A stretch of 64,000 nucleotides of DNA from Apostichopus japonicus (GCF_037975245.1 NC_092573.1:13910001-13974000), one strand, 5' to 3'. Counted from the stretch's first letter, positions 1 to 11,853 are shown. The notes: generated by a model from the letters alone, not told the origin. A program made the numbers and translations.

Positions 1-52
1 AGCTTTGCAAATCACACATTTATCAATCGGTATGATAATTATCGATACTCAC

Positions 53-631
53 CATTAGGATACTGGATTGGTGGAAGCAAGTAAAAATCATCGACGTCCG
101 GCATCTTTCCCGTAAACATGATCATAACAGGCATCTCCTTTAACCTGGCTAATTCCTTTCCCGATACCTCGGCCCTGACGGCCAATTCGGTATCAACTTT
201 GACCTCCACTTCACATCCTTCCGGTAACAGTCTGTGGTAGTTTATGAAAGCGCCCGGGCAGAGTAAGACTCTTCTCGCGTAGATGTCACCGTTCTTACGG
301 GTGCCGATAACGACTTCACCTTGGTCACCCTCGAGAGCTTTCTGAATGGATATGGCAGTATCGTTGATGATTTCGCAGCCTCGGAGATGTGCGGCCGTCT
401 TCTGCGCCATGACTAATCTTCTCGGTGAGATGTGTCCGGACCTGCTTTTGGTGAATAAGTAAGTCTTTGTATGATCCCTTCTCAGATAAGGAAACAGCGT
501 CTGTAAGTCCTGCTTGATGCATCTCTGGATAGGTATATTCTGCTTCTGACTGTTTCTCTCTACAGATTCAGTATAGGCTGACCCCTTAGGTCCAATGGTC
601 AAACATCCGACCTCCGAATAAAAGGATATTC
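53..631 (-). CDS. FAD-dependent amine/sarcosine-oxidase-like enzyme, third coding exon
   Basis: This 579-nt exon continues the flavoenzyme begun at 6,983. It opens after a pyrimidine-rich acceptor ending TTTCTAG (AG at 633-632) and closes at a consensus donor, AATG|GTGAGT (GT at 52-51). Its first two bases complete the glycine codon split by the previous exon. The 192 or so residues look like the middle of a DAO-superfamily oxidoreductase. They include a segment with SGHISPRRL, comparable to the conserved stretch before the second FAD-contacting region in sarcosine-oxidase-like proteins, and a strand ending LLCPGAF that resembles the VVxxxGxW region of the fold. The gene leaves the window in phase 1, so the C-terminal substrate and FAD contacts are not seen. 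Substrate is unknown: sarcosine, pipecolate or another secondary amine are options. The exon structure is seen; the family call rests on motifs. Confidence 0.85.
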
Positions 632-1750
632 CTAGAAAGAGAAAGTCATACATGTTAAAAAATTTACATTGCAATAAGCAAACCAAAAAGGCTGGCAGTA
701 TTCATATAGCAGTTCGGCTTTTACACGATATAAAGAAACACTTTTGATAAAATTTTCGCAGGAAATTGCAGAGAACTTTTCAAAAGTAGGCACCAACTTA
801 TAGACTTATTATATACTATTTGCTAATGATAATGAACAAAGGTTCATAAAAATGCTGTGATATGATGTCACAGATTTCACTTTTCAGTCGTTTTTTTTTA
901 TCAAATACGTCAAGTAGTTGTCAAACAAGCTCATAACTTCAAAATTTCGTTGATATGCTGTCTTTGTCTGAGGATTTTCTAGATCCCATGTGAAGGGCAA
1001 ATCATCATTAGTTCCAAAAGGGGGTAAGTGATAGACTTGTCCATCACATGACTAGAACATGGAAAAAGGATTTAACTAACTCTCAGGTATGTATCTAAGG
1101 AAGGGAAGAGAGTGTTGCTTCTACTATCACCGCCCTGGTCACAGTCTAACAGAAATTTTCTGGGTGATGTTTTTGTAATTGTTGATTTATATTTATTAAA
1201 AATAACCTTCTGAAAATACACTTATTGAGATACTAATTATTGCCATGAGTATGTATTCACATACTTTAAAAACAAAAAAAGATAAAAAAAGAAGAAAGAA
1301 AAAAAGAAAGCAAAAGGGACAGAGAAAGTTTAATGAGTGTGATTTCACAAATTTTCATTTTCAAATGCTTTGTTCGAGAAGAATAACTGATTAGCAGAGC
1401 TTTCTATAGATAATTAATCGGAATAGCAGCACATGTCAATTGTTCATTTTGAAGGTCCACAAATTGTCAGGACTCGAGAGGTGCATATGTAACTGGAGCC
1501 TCCTCCCCTCCCACTACCCCCCACCCCCCATCTCCACTAAGCTTCCTATCTCAAATCTACCAGTGCCATGAAATAATTCATCTGGTTTAATAAAGCAAAA
1601 CGTTATCCAAATTTGTCAATTTGCTATGCTACTGTAAACATGTATCAGACTATGATATTAGTATATTAAACCACGCAAGAACAGTGGTGTGGTAATTATG
1701 CTCTTTTGCTCTGTGTTGTTGACTAGCAGAGTTATTACTAAATCAAATTG

Positions 1751-2368
1751 TCAAAAGTAATTATAATCTGGTGGCAGATACCAGCAAATACTAGCGACTT
1801 CAGTGTACATAAATTTTAATTTAGTTGTAAAAGAAATATTAGGCAAAATCATGTTTTACATAATTAAGGCTTTAATAATCCCAAAGGATGTCATTTAATT
1901 AAACCATAAATTAAACCTCAACAAGGATGGAGGAAAAGTGTTAAATTAAAGCTAGCAAATGGTAGACACTGTGTAACAATACTGTTCCCTGTGATTAAAT
2001 TGAATATTTTACTTGTAAGTCACAAACTGTCAAAACCCTAGAGGACATTGACCATTACTCTTGTTACTCTGTGATGAGAAATTAACACTTTTGACACTGG
2101 AAAAAATTTTCATGTAAATTTCTATATTATTACAGTTTAGAGGGAGGTAGATGATTTTAAGGAAATTGTAGAAAAGCATTTTCAAAAGTAATTATAATCT
2201 GTTGGCAGATACCAGCAATTACTAGCGACTTCAGTGTACATAAATGTTAATCATTTCTGACAAATTAAAATCTTTTGACACTGGCAAAAAAAAATTCATG
2301 TTAATTTCTCTATTATTACAGTTTAGAGGGAGGTAGACGGTTTTAAGGAAATTGTAGTAAAACATTTA
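1751..2368. repeat. Two interleaved direct-repeat pairs (A and B)
   Basis: Block A at 1,751-1,820 recurs at 2,182-2,250; both contain a core reading GGCAGATACCAGCAA followed by ACTAGCGACTTC. Block B at 2,080-2,180 recurs at 2,262-2,368; both contain TTTAGAGGGAGGTAGA followed by TTTTAAGGAAATTGTAG. The order is A, B, A, B with unequal spacing, so this looks like an old tandem duplication with a deletion in the second unit. No coding potential was seen. Confidence 0.7.
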
Positions 2369-2862
2369 CGACTTGTTCACAAACTCTTTAGTTAATGTGA
2401 AATAGTCACAATAAATTTGTCTACAACTGTGACAAATTACAAATAACTGAGTAGAGAAACCCAAAATGTGTTTGGTTACTACAGAAGATTTTCTACACAA
2501 CATCAGCTGATGACTCTTTATCCCTACCGACCAATCATCGCAACTCATGAGGTGACAGTGGGCCTAAGTGGTAGTTTTTAGTACAACTTTTAACATAAGA
2601 GGTCTTCCTTGTGGGTTAAGGCTTTGTCTTTCTCTTGATGCAACATTGTTGCGTAATTAAGCAAAACAGAAACAAGGGCATATTTAACTGATTTTTGTCA
2701 TTACTTGAAACATGGTCTGGAGGTACTGATAGAAGAACTCAGGTTGGGAAAATTTTGCTAAAAACTAGTTGCAGTCCAAACAACCATCAACAGAAGGCAT
2801 TTCAAAGGACAATATACTACATGTTGGGAAAATACTTCTATACACAGTAATTATATGGTTAA

Positions 2863-3090
2863 AACACACACACACTCGCACACACACACGTTTGTATTAC
2901 ATTCAGACCGAGGACCCCATTGTATTTTCCATTGTTCAAATCCACGTACCCTAACCTTAACAATACCCCATACAATAGAATTCTTCCGAGGACGTGGTGA
3001 TTCTTTAGAAATCACAACCGAGGACTTGAAATTCTTTTGTTCAAGTCGTCGGTCAGATAGCAAAACAAACGCATGCATACACACACAAAC
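2863..3090. repeat. CA-rich microsatellite pair
   Basis: Short (CA)n tracts lie at 2,863-2,892 and 3,078-3,090. The DNA between them has a weak inverted similarity, so apparent ORFs on both strands read alike. These ORFs are composition artefacts. Confidence 0.6.
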
Positions 3091-3295
3091 CAGTACAAAT
3101 TCAGCAGCTGGGGTAGTGTTATCTGAAGGAATTCTGACTTCTGAAGTCACAAGTGCAATGAATGACAGTTACTGATGTCTAAATGCAAATTATGCAAATT
3201 TATGCAAACACTTGCTCTACACATGACTAGACACTATCGGTGGTTGAATGAGGAGGCCGGTACGCTGTCCAGGCTACGTCACCATGCAGCTGATG

Positions 3296-3345
3296 CTAGA
3301 CATGTATGAGTGCCATAGTTGTGAGGAGACAGGTAAGGCAGCAGT
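3296..3345 (+). mobile_element. Possible relic of a DIRS right terminal repeat
   Basis: The segment ending GTTGTGAGGAGACAGGTAAG matches the inner edge of the right inverted terminal repeat of the DIRS element (62,917-62,940), with only partial similarity upstream. It is too short to prove descent, but the 20-base match is exact and the same word recurs in other DIRS ends in this window. Confidence 0.45.
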
Positions 3346-3760
3346 GTCAATTGAAAGACTCTTAAAGGCATTGAAGACTCGCCCCAAACCGTGTGCCGCC
3401 CTCTGAAAAAGTTAACTTGCCGTTGCTTGCAATTGAGGTTTTCTTCTTGTCGCTACAAAATGCAGACAGTAATGAAATGTGATACCTTGTTATCTGGACC
3501 TGAGATAACCATCGCTGCTATGTACACTGTGTTGTGGGTATTGACCGTAACTGCATGTATTTGACTGTACACTAGTGTCTAATTACCGACGATAGTAAGC
3601 TGTGTGTGTATTTTCTGGGATCGATTGTGGTGTCTAACACTTCTATTACACCTCATTCGAAACTAGGTCAAATTACCGGCATTAGACGTTTCTTGCGTGA
3701 GTCCTCACTCCCTTTGACTCTATATAAGTTCTCCATGAGTGAGCTCTCCAATGAAATTAC

Positions 3761-3896
3761 CTGTTTTAGTTTCTAAATTTCTGTAGTTGGCTATCGATCT
3801 CTGAGCCAAAGTGGCCCAGATTGGATCTGCATCGGTCTCTCTTGTGATTCTACCTTCATCGTAATGGGACCCGAGGACATCTGCTTCTAGGTACTC
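3761..3896 (-). CDS. FAD-dependent amine/sarcosine-oxidase-like enzyme, second coding exon
   Basis: The 136-nt exon opens after GTTGTTTTACAG (AG at 3898-3897) and closes at ACAG|GTAATT (GT at 3760-3759). Translation in the phase set by exon 1 gives about 45 residues without a stop, including GSHYDEGRITR, which resembles the SHGxSRxIR-type segment that follows the Rossmann start in sarcosine oxidase and related flavoenzymes and helps hold the FAD. The last base is the first of a glycine codon completed at 631-630. Length plus exon 1 is 262 nt (phase 1), which fits exon 3. No alternative frame gives a comparable protein. It is too small to stand out as an ORF and was found by reading the intron for splice-compatible coding. 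Confidence 0.85.
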
Positions 3897-6857
3897 CTGT
3901 AAAACAACATAAAAGTCACGAATCTCATTCCCAGCACCATATCACATGTTCAGTGGACGTGTCATTAAAGTTGAGCATACGTATAGTAGCTATCTTAAGT
4001 TCTTGCAAACAGTACCTTTCCTGGCGTTTCTAATGGATCAACAGGTTAAATCTCTGATATTGGTGAGAATCCAACTAGACAATCACACAGAGTGTAAGAG
4101 TGTACAGCACAGTATGTTGCAGAACAATTGATCCGGAATTGCATTGCAAACTGCTACACAAGTGCAAAGATAGAAGTACTTATAATAAGGGACAAAATTC
4201 ACTACCTTCCAAAAGTAGATGCTACATTTTCTGCTGTTATGTACATCTGAAAATGAACAAAACGTTAGAGCTCACCATCCAATTAGCGAAAAACAATTTA
4301 AAACAATAAAACAGAAACTCTACCTAATGCTCAGTTTAACACAGCATGATTAAACCAGGACTTTTCCAAATCTGTTCTGTGAATTTAGACTCTTTTGCTT
4401 CCTATCTATGATGAGAATTGCTATTCTTTAGGGTATCACTTGCTCCCTCTGTAAATAACTGCAGCACAGTGACTCTTGGCAAATTTTCAATTAGTGTACA
4501 CGTCATTTACTGTCAAAAGTCTACAACAATATTATTTTTGCACCTGAAATTCCGACATCAAGGTTTATTTTAGCTGAAAAACAATTGCGACAAGTTTTGT
4601 GTGTATACAATTTGCACAGTACCATAGATATGGTTCTACCTTTGTTGGATGTCCAAACGAAGCTCATGATTAAATCTAAAACAAATATACACAGACCAAA
4701 CTTGATGTTGTTAAGCAAATAAAGAGATACTGCACACTGAAATGGGAAGTAGGATGGGAAGAGCAACATACGGACAGTGGGGTCGCCAAGGGGTGTCCTG
4801 GGGGGAGGCACGTATCCTACCCCAAAAAATTGTGCCCCCCCAGATGAGATTTGTAGTTTTAAAAGATAAATTACTCAAACAAAACGATTTGTAGTGTTAA
4901 AAGATAAAATACTCAAAACTTTTTTTACAAAGGACGAAATGTATTATTTTCATCAGTAAACTGACTTCTTTCCACCGACCATCACAATAACCAGTTGTTT
5001 TCTTAGCTTTCTGGTCACTTCGCCCAACAACCATTTCGCCCAACTGCCATTTCGCCCAACCAGCCTGGTCATTTCGCCCAACCAGGCTGGTCATTTCGCC
5101 CAACCAGCCTGGTCATTTCGCCCAACCAGCATGGTCATTTCGCCCAACCAGCATGATCATTTCGCCAAACCTTTTTGTACTAATATTCAGTCAGAATATT
5201 ATTACTTTTTCTATTTCACTAGTTCAGTTTGATTTATTTTGGGTTATGTTACTTTGTGGTAGGTAAATAAAGTGAGGTCCGCTCGATATCGATCGGAGTC
5301 TAAGCAGTTATTTCGGGTATAATGGGAGGATTACACTACTTTAGGCGCTTAGGCATACAATGGAAGTTATTTTATTACACAAAGGGGAATCGGTGTGGAA
5401 TAATATCACCTTTTCTATTTCATTAGTTCAATTTGGATTATTAATCCACAGCTATTGTTCTGCTTGATGACTTCGGTCAAGCGTTTATCAAGTCCGCCAG
5501 GCATTAATCAAGGGTATTGTTCATAGCAGTTAGGTGTTTATCTAGTTCCACATAGTGTTAATTTAATGTTTTACAAACAAAGGGGAATCGGTCTCCATAA
5601 AAACCTATCAAACCTAACCCCTAAGACACTGATCAATCCTACCGACTATTCCCGAACGTTTCCTTATTAAATTGAAAAAAATATCAAAATATAAAACCCG
5701 TCCGTAATATTGAAGTACTATATTTAATCAATGTAACCACTGTATCAATGTAACCACATATGTAATCACATATGTAATCAATTTAACCACGAATTCAAGT
5801 TTCCTTAAAATTTGGTTCGTATCCCGTAACGTTAACAATTCCCGAACGTTTCCTTACTAAAGTATCATATTTAATCAAGGTTGGGCGAAATGACCAGGCT
5901 GGTTGGGCGAAATGACCAGGCTGGTTGGGCGAAATGACCAGGCTGGTTGGGCGAAATAACCAGGCTGGTTGGGCGAAATGACCAGGCTGGTTGGGCGAAA
6001 TGGTAAGGTTGGGCGAAATGGCAGTTGGGTGAAATGTTTGTTGGGCGAAGTGACCTGCTTCCGTTTTCTTACTACAAGGTCACAGAGGCCCTAGCGTGAA
6101 CCACTAGTGCTTAAACTTTACCACTACCCTGCATAAATTTCAATTTCAACACTCTTATTACAAAAAAATCAAAGCAAAAGGGTTTATTTCCATTTTTTTT
6201 AATAACTTTTTTATCCGCCTCAATTATAAACATAAATATGGCACAGACTAAGCCGGAAAATTCTTGAACATAAAGTTACTTCAAGTTGCAAAATATAGCA
6301 CTATATTGCATCTAAAGACCCTTAATTAATCATCAAAGTTTCTCCCTCCCCCTCCCCTTTAAACCCCTCCCCCAGGACAGCATTCACAAAAAAACATTGT
6401 TCCCCGCTAATTAAGTGCTGTGCCCTCCCTGTGCCCCCCAAGATTGAAACGCAACTGCATAGGGAATTACCAAATCTTTAGATTGATGTAATTTAATGTA
6501 AACAATATATGACCCCAAAGCTAACTAGAAATTTTAAGTTTGAAAGAGGAATAAAATGAATGGGTTGGAACAGGTTTTCAATCTGTGACCTTAAATTTTA
6601 AGTTCCTAGTACTGTCAATCTACCAACCGAGCTTTCAATGTCACAGTTGGTCGCTAATTCATATGATGAAACCTTGAAAGTGGCAGGAAGGTTATTCCAA
6701 GAGATATTTAAGGTTTTTATTTTTTTTTAAATTATAAATAAATAAAATATGAACGGAAATGTGACTGGGACATTGCATAAGAATTTTGAACGATAAAACA
6801 AAAATAAACACAATTTTGTCAAAATTCCAGCTCTGAGACATTCGATAAATACCATAC
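3897..6857 (-). other. Intron 1 of the flavoenzyme gene
   Basis: The intron is bounded by GT at 6857-6856 and AG at 3898-3897. Its main content is the inverted-array element at 5,013-6,055. A 34-bp tandem duplication lies at about 4,850-4,918 and a C-rich tract at 6,343-6,376. The rest is AT-rich with no recognisable gene. Confidence 0.75.
5013..6055. mobile_element. Foldback-like element with inverted arrays of a 22-bp repeat
   Basis: Both ends carry tandem copies of a 22-bp unit, GGTTGGGCGAAATGACCAGG plus CT. On the right (5,878-6,050) they read in this sense; on the left (5,020-5,170) they read in the complement, about five units each side. The outermost 10 bp are exact inverted repeats: GGTCACTTCG at 5,013 and CGAAGTGACC ending at 6,055. 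The 0.7-kb middle is AT-rich, has its own internal duplications (ACAAAGGGGAATCGGT twice, TTCCCGAACGTTTCCTTA twice) and encodes no transposase. Terminal inverted repeats built from tandem subrepeats are the hallmark of foldback-type nonautonomous DNA transposons. No clear target duplication was found, so the boundary may be off by a few bases. Confidence 0.75.
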
Positions 6858-7002
6858 CTCCTTATTCGGCTCCTCTGGGCCAACCAGACACACCCTGATG
6901 TTCTTGTTTTCAGATAAATATTTGGCAGCTGCTGATCCCCACAATCCTGCTCCAACCACACAAATATCAAATACTCTGTTCATTATCTCTTATGTCGGAG
7001 AT
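6858..7002 (-). CDS. FAD-dependent amine/sarcosine-oxidase-like enzyme, first coding exon
   Basis: The coding part runs from ATG at 6983-6981 to 6858 (42 codons); 7002-6984 is 5' untranslated. The exon follows a strong acceptor (TTTTTCTAACTTCAG, AG at 7004-7003), so a further noncoding exon lies upstream. It ends GAG|GTATGG. Residues 5-20 read FDICVVGAGLWGSAAA, the beta-alpha-beta dinucleotide-binding start with GxGxxG, and the strand CLVGPEEP near residues 32-39 ends in the acidic position that binds the ADP ribose. This is the N-terminus of a DAO-superfamily FAD enzyme (sarcosine oxidase, pipecolate oxidase and relatives). No targeting sequence precedes the Rossmann fold. The start is chosen because the family begins within a few residues of this strand. 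Confidence 0.88.
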
Positions 7003-7905
7003 CTGAAGTTAGAAAAACAAAAACAAAGGAAGGCTTTGGTGACAGTTAATTTGCAAACAGAATGACCACTGAATATGTTCATACATTTGAGATACAACAG
7101 TATAGTTACAAATTCAGTGTGTGGTATGTACATATAGTGATACCCTAAGGCAAAATAAGCTTACGTAATGTTCCCCCTTAATTGCTTGATCCTTCCCCCT
7201 TCCCCAACTCAAAAGAAGAACTAAATCTTTATAATTCGGAGAGTAAAAATATTCAGAACTGCAGTCTTCTAGTACTACCTTGTGGGATCTACTCAAGTGT
7301 TTACGTTGAATTCCCCCCCCCCCCCCCCTCACCTTGCACTTCACTAATTTGCTGCTGTGGGGCCAAGAACAATGATGCTTGGATTTACACTTTACATGTT
7401 AAAATTTACAGTCACCAACAGCATCACAATTCACTTGTCTATATTTTAATGACCAATTAATACCACATCTCCTGAGACTTTACTGTGGTCGTTTGCAAAA
7501 CGCTTAATATGTATTGCAAAAGAGGAAGACTACCTCGAAAGATTGACTTGATGAAAAGGTCTAACATATCCTTGTAGGCTGGTCAGTTAAAAAAATTTCG
7601 GATTATTCTAACTGGTGTGTTCAGTGTAACATTACATTAATAGTTATATCACAACACAAACATTTAAAATATAAGACTTAGCTCTTATCATGTTGTTACT
7701 GGTACTTGGTAGGCTATCCCCTAACGTTAGGACTAGTAGGATTAGGAACTCAGTTACTTAGGCCTGAACCTAGGCTAAGTGACGGGAGTTAGTTCACAGT
7801 ACTTGCAAAGTTTTAACAATTTTCGTCAAACTGACCTCGTGAACAATTGCGGTAAACGTTTAAGTAGTTAATGACGCTGGACCAATAACACCACGATCGA
7901 CCATT
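7003..7905. other. Upstream region of the flavoenzyme gene, no gene recognised
   Basis: The region lies upstream of the first coding exon and should hold a noncoding 5' exon and promoter, which could not be placed. A poly-C tract lies at 7,312-7,328. Nothing else was supportable. Confidence 0.5.
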
Positions 7906-8297
7906 TGGAGAGATCGTGTCAGCTGGAAGTTCTGAACTTACTTGAGTGACGAATTTGTTTACCTTTGGCCTTGCTGGTTTACATAGACGTGATTTACGGT
8001 TACATGCGTATATAATTAATGTTTCATGCACTTCTCCACTCTCTCCCGATTCACATAGTATCAAACAATAATATTGAATCATAATAATACAATTTAAAAC
8101 ACCACCATAATATTGTTGCAAATAGTATGGTACAATTGTTAACTTTTAAATATTACAGTACAAATATTGTATACTAGCAGGGCCATAACAACTCCCTGAT
8201 ACTAGCTAGCATGTAAACCGGTATCGCTGCCACTCTGCGCTAAATATGACCCATACGTGAAAGTAAAGTAACGTTAAAGTAAATCATGATTATCCAT

Positions 8298-9010
8298 ATT
8301 TTTTTTATTATTTTTTTATTAACTTTATTCGTAACCAGGGGTCCTGTCACTGGTAAACCAGTGTTCTCCCCAGGATCCCTGCACATATAAAACATACAAA
8401 ATATAACAAACAGAACACATAAATAAATACAGAATACAGATATAAAAATTTAAAAAAAAAAAAAAAAATATATATATATAAAAATCTAATTCGATTTCAA
8501 AGATTCCAGAAAGCCAGGCCATTTCTAATTGCACATTTTAGTTTATTTTTAAAGGTATCAGTGTTATTGCACATACGAATATGCCGAGGCAGTGCATTCC
8601 ATTGATTAACCCCATGGCAAGTTTGACGACGTCTCCCCCAAATAGTGTTGGAATGTGGAAGGCAGAAACCACCAGAGGTAGAAGCTCTTGTGGCAGATTC
8701 ACTCGAGGAGACATGGGCATACTTGTCACAGAGATAGTCAGGAGCAGCTGCTATGTGGATTTTATGCATAAAAACCTGGCGGTGATAATTCCATCTTTGC
8801 TCTATAGGGATCCAGGATAGAGCTGAGAGAACATCAGCTGTAGGTGCAGTCCTAGGAAGATCTAGAATAATCCGACCAGCTCTTCCTTGCAGAGATACCA
8901 GACATTTTTTATACTTGGCACAGGTGTTAGACCAGGTACAACTAGCATAATCAAAGTGGGGGCTTATCAAACTATTGTACACCATATAACAGAATACCTC
9001 TTCAATAACG
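8298..9010 (-). mobile_element. 5'-truncated non-LTR retrotransposon, RT C-terminus (unit 1)
   Basis: The open frame at 8,985-8,497 encodes 162 residues with the pattern of the last part of a LINE reverse transcriptase ORF: ISPHFDYAS, a helix with KKCLVSLQGRAGRIIL, then a tail with NQWNALPRHIR and FKNKLK. This order of thumb and C-terminal helices is seen in CR1/Jockey-like elements. The catalytic FADD block is missing, so the copy is dead. The A/T-rich end at 8,298-8,330, read on the minus strand, is AATAAA-rich and A-rich, which fits the 3' tail. The 5' end near 9,010 is estimated. Confidence 0.75.
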
Positions 9011-9545
9011 TGTGGATAAGATCAAGAGGATGCGTGATTTACATTGACCATCCTGCGCTTAGTTACACTTTCAGATGTTACTTTTTGGAGGCACCTTGTT
9101 GCCATACATATAGGCATTTAGAAATCATGACTGTTGTGGCGCTATTTAAATTTTGCTCGCCCAGCGTCAACATGTAAACATGCAACATCTGCATGAATGT
9201 GTTTATTATTACAAACGTTCACAGCTAGGCCAAACGCTACGTTAGAATTGAAATATAATCTAACGTTAATTCGGCAGCAGTCATCAAGGTAATTACTAAC
9301 CGAGAAACATACTGGAAACAGCCGTTTAAAACACCTTTCAAAAGTTCATGAACTATGATTCATCTGTTCAGGTTTTGGTCTTATTTAGCCCTGTGTCAAC
9401 GTTACTACGTTTTGTATCAGAAAAGGGCTAGGCTAAGCTACCAACTTTGCATAGCCTAGTAGCAGTAGCCCAGGCGCAGGAAGGCTAATTCGGACTTAGG
9501 CTAGGCCTTTACCTGCCGATAATATTGGCTAGCATAGGCTTAATA

Positions 9546-9597
9546 AATTATTCAGGCATAATCTAATAGTATACTAATAGATTATGCCTGAATAATT
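9546..9597. repeat. Perfect 20-bp palindrome (unit 1)
   Basis: Arms AATTATTCAGGCATAATCTA at 9,546-9,565 and its exact complement at 9,578-9,597 flank a 12-nt loop that is itself largely palindromic (TAGTATACTA). The same structure recurs at 11,697-11,748. It may be a small hairpin MITE or a cruciform-prone site. Confidence 0.85.
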
Positions 9598-9702
9598 AAT
9601 TTATCTTTTGCCTTCAAATGAGCTTCTGTTTGCTTCCAAACACTTTCAATTAAAATAACATTTTATACCTAACCCAAGCCTAATGTTAAGTCTAATTCAT
9701 AA

Positions 9703-10056
9703 GGTAGCATACGCCCATTAAAAGCCCCATTGACTTACACACTAAATCACAAACGTAATGTGGTCTCTAAGTCTAGATAGAAGTTTTCACTAGCTTAACG
9801 CTACCCATCACCGGATAGCTGACAAGTTGGCCTTTCATGGCACCATCAATTTTCCGTACCATGACCGTGAAAATTTTTTGCTATCCGAGCCGGAAGTTTT
9901 CGTCACTTGTAAACAAACCTCTTCACTCAGTGGTAAACAAATTTCCTACGCTGCTCCTGGGAAGCCTAAAGGGGTCTAAAATTGCCTCAATTGACCCAAT
10001 TTTTTCACCACGTGTACTTCCATTCATGCTCTTCAACATGAAAGCCACAAGAAACT
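9703..10056 (+). mobile_element. piggyBac-like MITE, 3'-truncated by the duplication junction
   Basis: Identical to the first 354 bp of the copy at 11,854-12,320. It ends where the tandem duplication joins, so the truncation is the duplication breakpoint and not a transposition event. Confidence 0.8.
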
Positions 10057-10448
10057 TGGAGAGATCGTGTCAGCTGGAAGTTCTGAACTTACTTGAGTGA
10101 CGAATTTGTTTACCTTTGGCCTTGCTGGTTTACATAGACGTGATTTACGGTTACATGCGTATATAATTAATGTTTCATGCACTTCTCCACTCTCTCCCGA
10201 TTCACATAGTATCAAACAATAATATTGAATCATAATAATACAATTTAAAACACCACCATAATATTGTTGCAAATAGTATGGTACAATTGTTAACTTTTAA
10301 ATATTACAGTACAAATATTGTATACTAGCAGGGCCATAACAACTCCCTGATACTAGCTAGCATGTAAACCGGTATCGCTGCCACTCTGCGCTAAATATGA
10401 CCCATACGTGAAAGTAAAGTAACGTTAAAGTAAATCATGATTATCCAT

Positions 10449-11161
10449 ATTTTTTTTATTATTTTTTTATTAACTTTATTCGTAACCAGGGGTCCTGTCA
10501 CTGGTAAACCAGTGTTCTCCCCAGGATCCCTGCACATATAAAACATACAAAATATAACAAACAGAACACATAAATAAATACAGAATACAGATATAAAAAT
10601 TTAAAAAAAAAAAAAAAAATATATATATATAAAAATCTAATTCGATTTCAAAGATTCCAGAAAGCCAGGCCATTTCTAATTGCACATTTTAGTTTATTTT
10701 TAAAGGTATCAGTGTTATTGCACATACGAATATGCCGAGGCAGTGCATTCCATTGATTAACCCCATGGCAAGTTTGACGACGTCTCCCCCAAATAGTGTT
10801 GGAATGTGGAAGGCAGAAACCACCAGAGGTAGAAGCTCTTGTGGCAGATTCACTCGAGGAGACATGGGCATACTTGTCACAGAGATAGTCAGGAGCAGCT
10901 GCTATGTGGATTTTATGCATAAAAACCTGGCGGTGATAATTCCATCTTTGCTCTATAGGGATCCAGGATAGAGCTGAGAGAACATCAGCTGTAGGTGCAG
11001 TCCTAGGAAGATCTAGAATAATCCGACCAGCTCTTCCTTGCAGAGATACCAGACATTTTTTATACTTGGCACAGGTGTTAGACCAGGTACAACTAGCATA
11101 ATCAAAGTGGGGGCTTATCAAACTATTGTACACCATATAACAGAATACCTCTTCAATAACG
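10449..11161 (-). mobile_element. 5'-truncated non-LTR retrotransposon, RT C-terminus (unit 2)
   Basis: Exact copy, at +2,151, of the fragment at 8,298-9,010, including the 162-residue frame at 11,136-10,648 and the A-rich tail. It arose with the tandem duplication and not by a second insertion. Confidence 0.75.
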
Positions 11162-11853
11162 TGTGGATAAGATCAAGAGGATGCGTGATTTACATTGACC
11201 ATCCTGCGCTTAGTTACACTTTCAGATGTTACTTTTTGGAGGCACCTTGTTGCCATACATATAGGCATTTAGAAATCATGACTGTTGTGGCGCTATTTAA
11301 ATTTTGCTCGCCCAGCGTCAACATGTAAACATGCAACATCTGCATGAATGTGTTTATTATTACAAACGTTCACAGCTAGGCCAAACGCTACGTTAGAATT
11401 GAAATATAATCTAACGTTAATTCGGCAGCAGTCATCAAGGTAATTACTAACCGAGAAACATACTGGAAACAGCCGTTTAAAACACCTTTCAAAAGTTCAT
11501 GAACTATGATTCATCTGTTCAGGTTTTGGTCTTATTTAGCCCTGTGTCAACGTTACTACGTTTTGTATCAGAAAAGGGCTAGGCTAAGCTACCAACTTTG
11601 CATAGCCTAGTAGCAGTAGCCCAGGCGCAGGAAGGCTAATTCGGACTTAGGCTAGGCCTTTACCTGCCGATAATATTGGCTAGCATAGGCTTAATAAATT
11701 ATTCAGGCATAATCTAATAGTATACTAATAGATTATGCCTGAATAATTAATTTATCTTTTGCCTTCAAATGAGCTTCTGTTTGCTTCCAAACACTTTCAA
11801 TTAAAATAACATTTTATACCTAACCCAAGCCTAATGTTAAGTCTAATTCATAA

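Larger units (their letters stand above)
632..3760 (-). other. Intron 2 of the flavoenzyme gene, with decayed repeats
   Basis: The intron is bounded by GT at 3760-3759 and AG at 633-632. It is AT-rich with no credible ORF. It holds two related duplicated blocks (1,751-1,820 with 2,182-2,250, and 2,080-2,180 with 2,262-2,368), a purine-rich tract at 1,268-1,325, CA microsatellite DNA at 2,863-2,892, octamer-like ATGCAAAT words at 3,183-3,209, and a short stretch near 3,296-3,345 that resembles the terminal repeat of the DIRS element at 56-63 kb. Confidence 0.75.

Noticed and set aside
2851-3175. Open frames on both strands with similar peptides
   Set aside because: Caused by CA-repeat DNA and weak inverted similarity; no coding support.
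4770-6380. Outer inverted pair TGTCCTGGGGG enclosing the foldback element
   Set aside because: Only about 15 bp match within G/C-rich sequence and the flanks do not support a nested transposon.
8581-9177. Plus-strand frames of 79 and 96 codons, also at +2,151
   Set aside because: They are antisense shadows of the minus-strand LINE RT fragment.
9837-10100. 73-88-codon frames starting MAPSIFRTM, found three times
   Set aside because: They lie inside MITE copies; recurrence reflects the repeat, and a 467-bp MITE does not encode its transposase.
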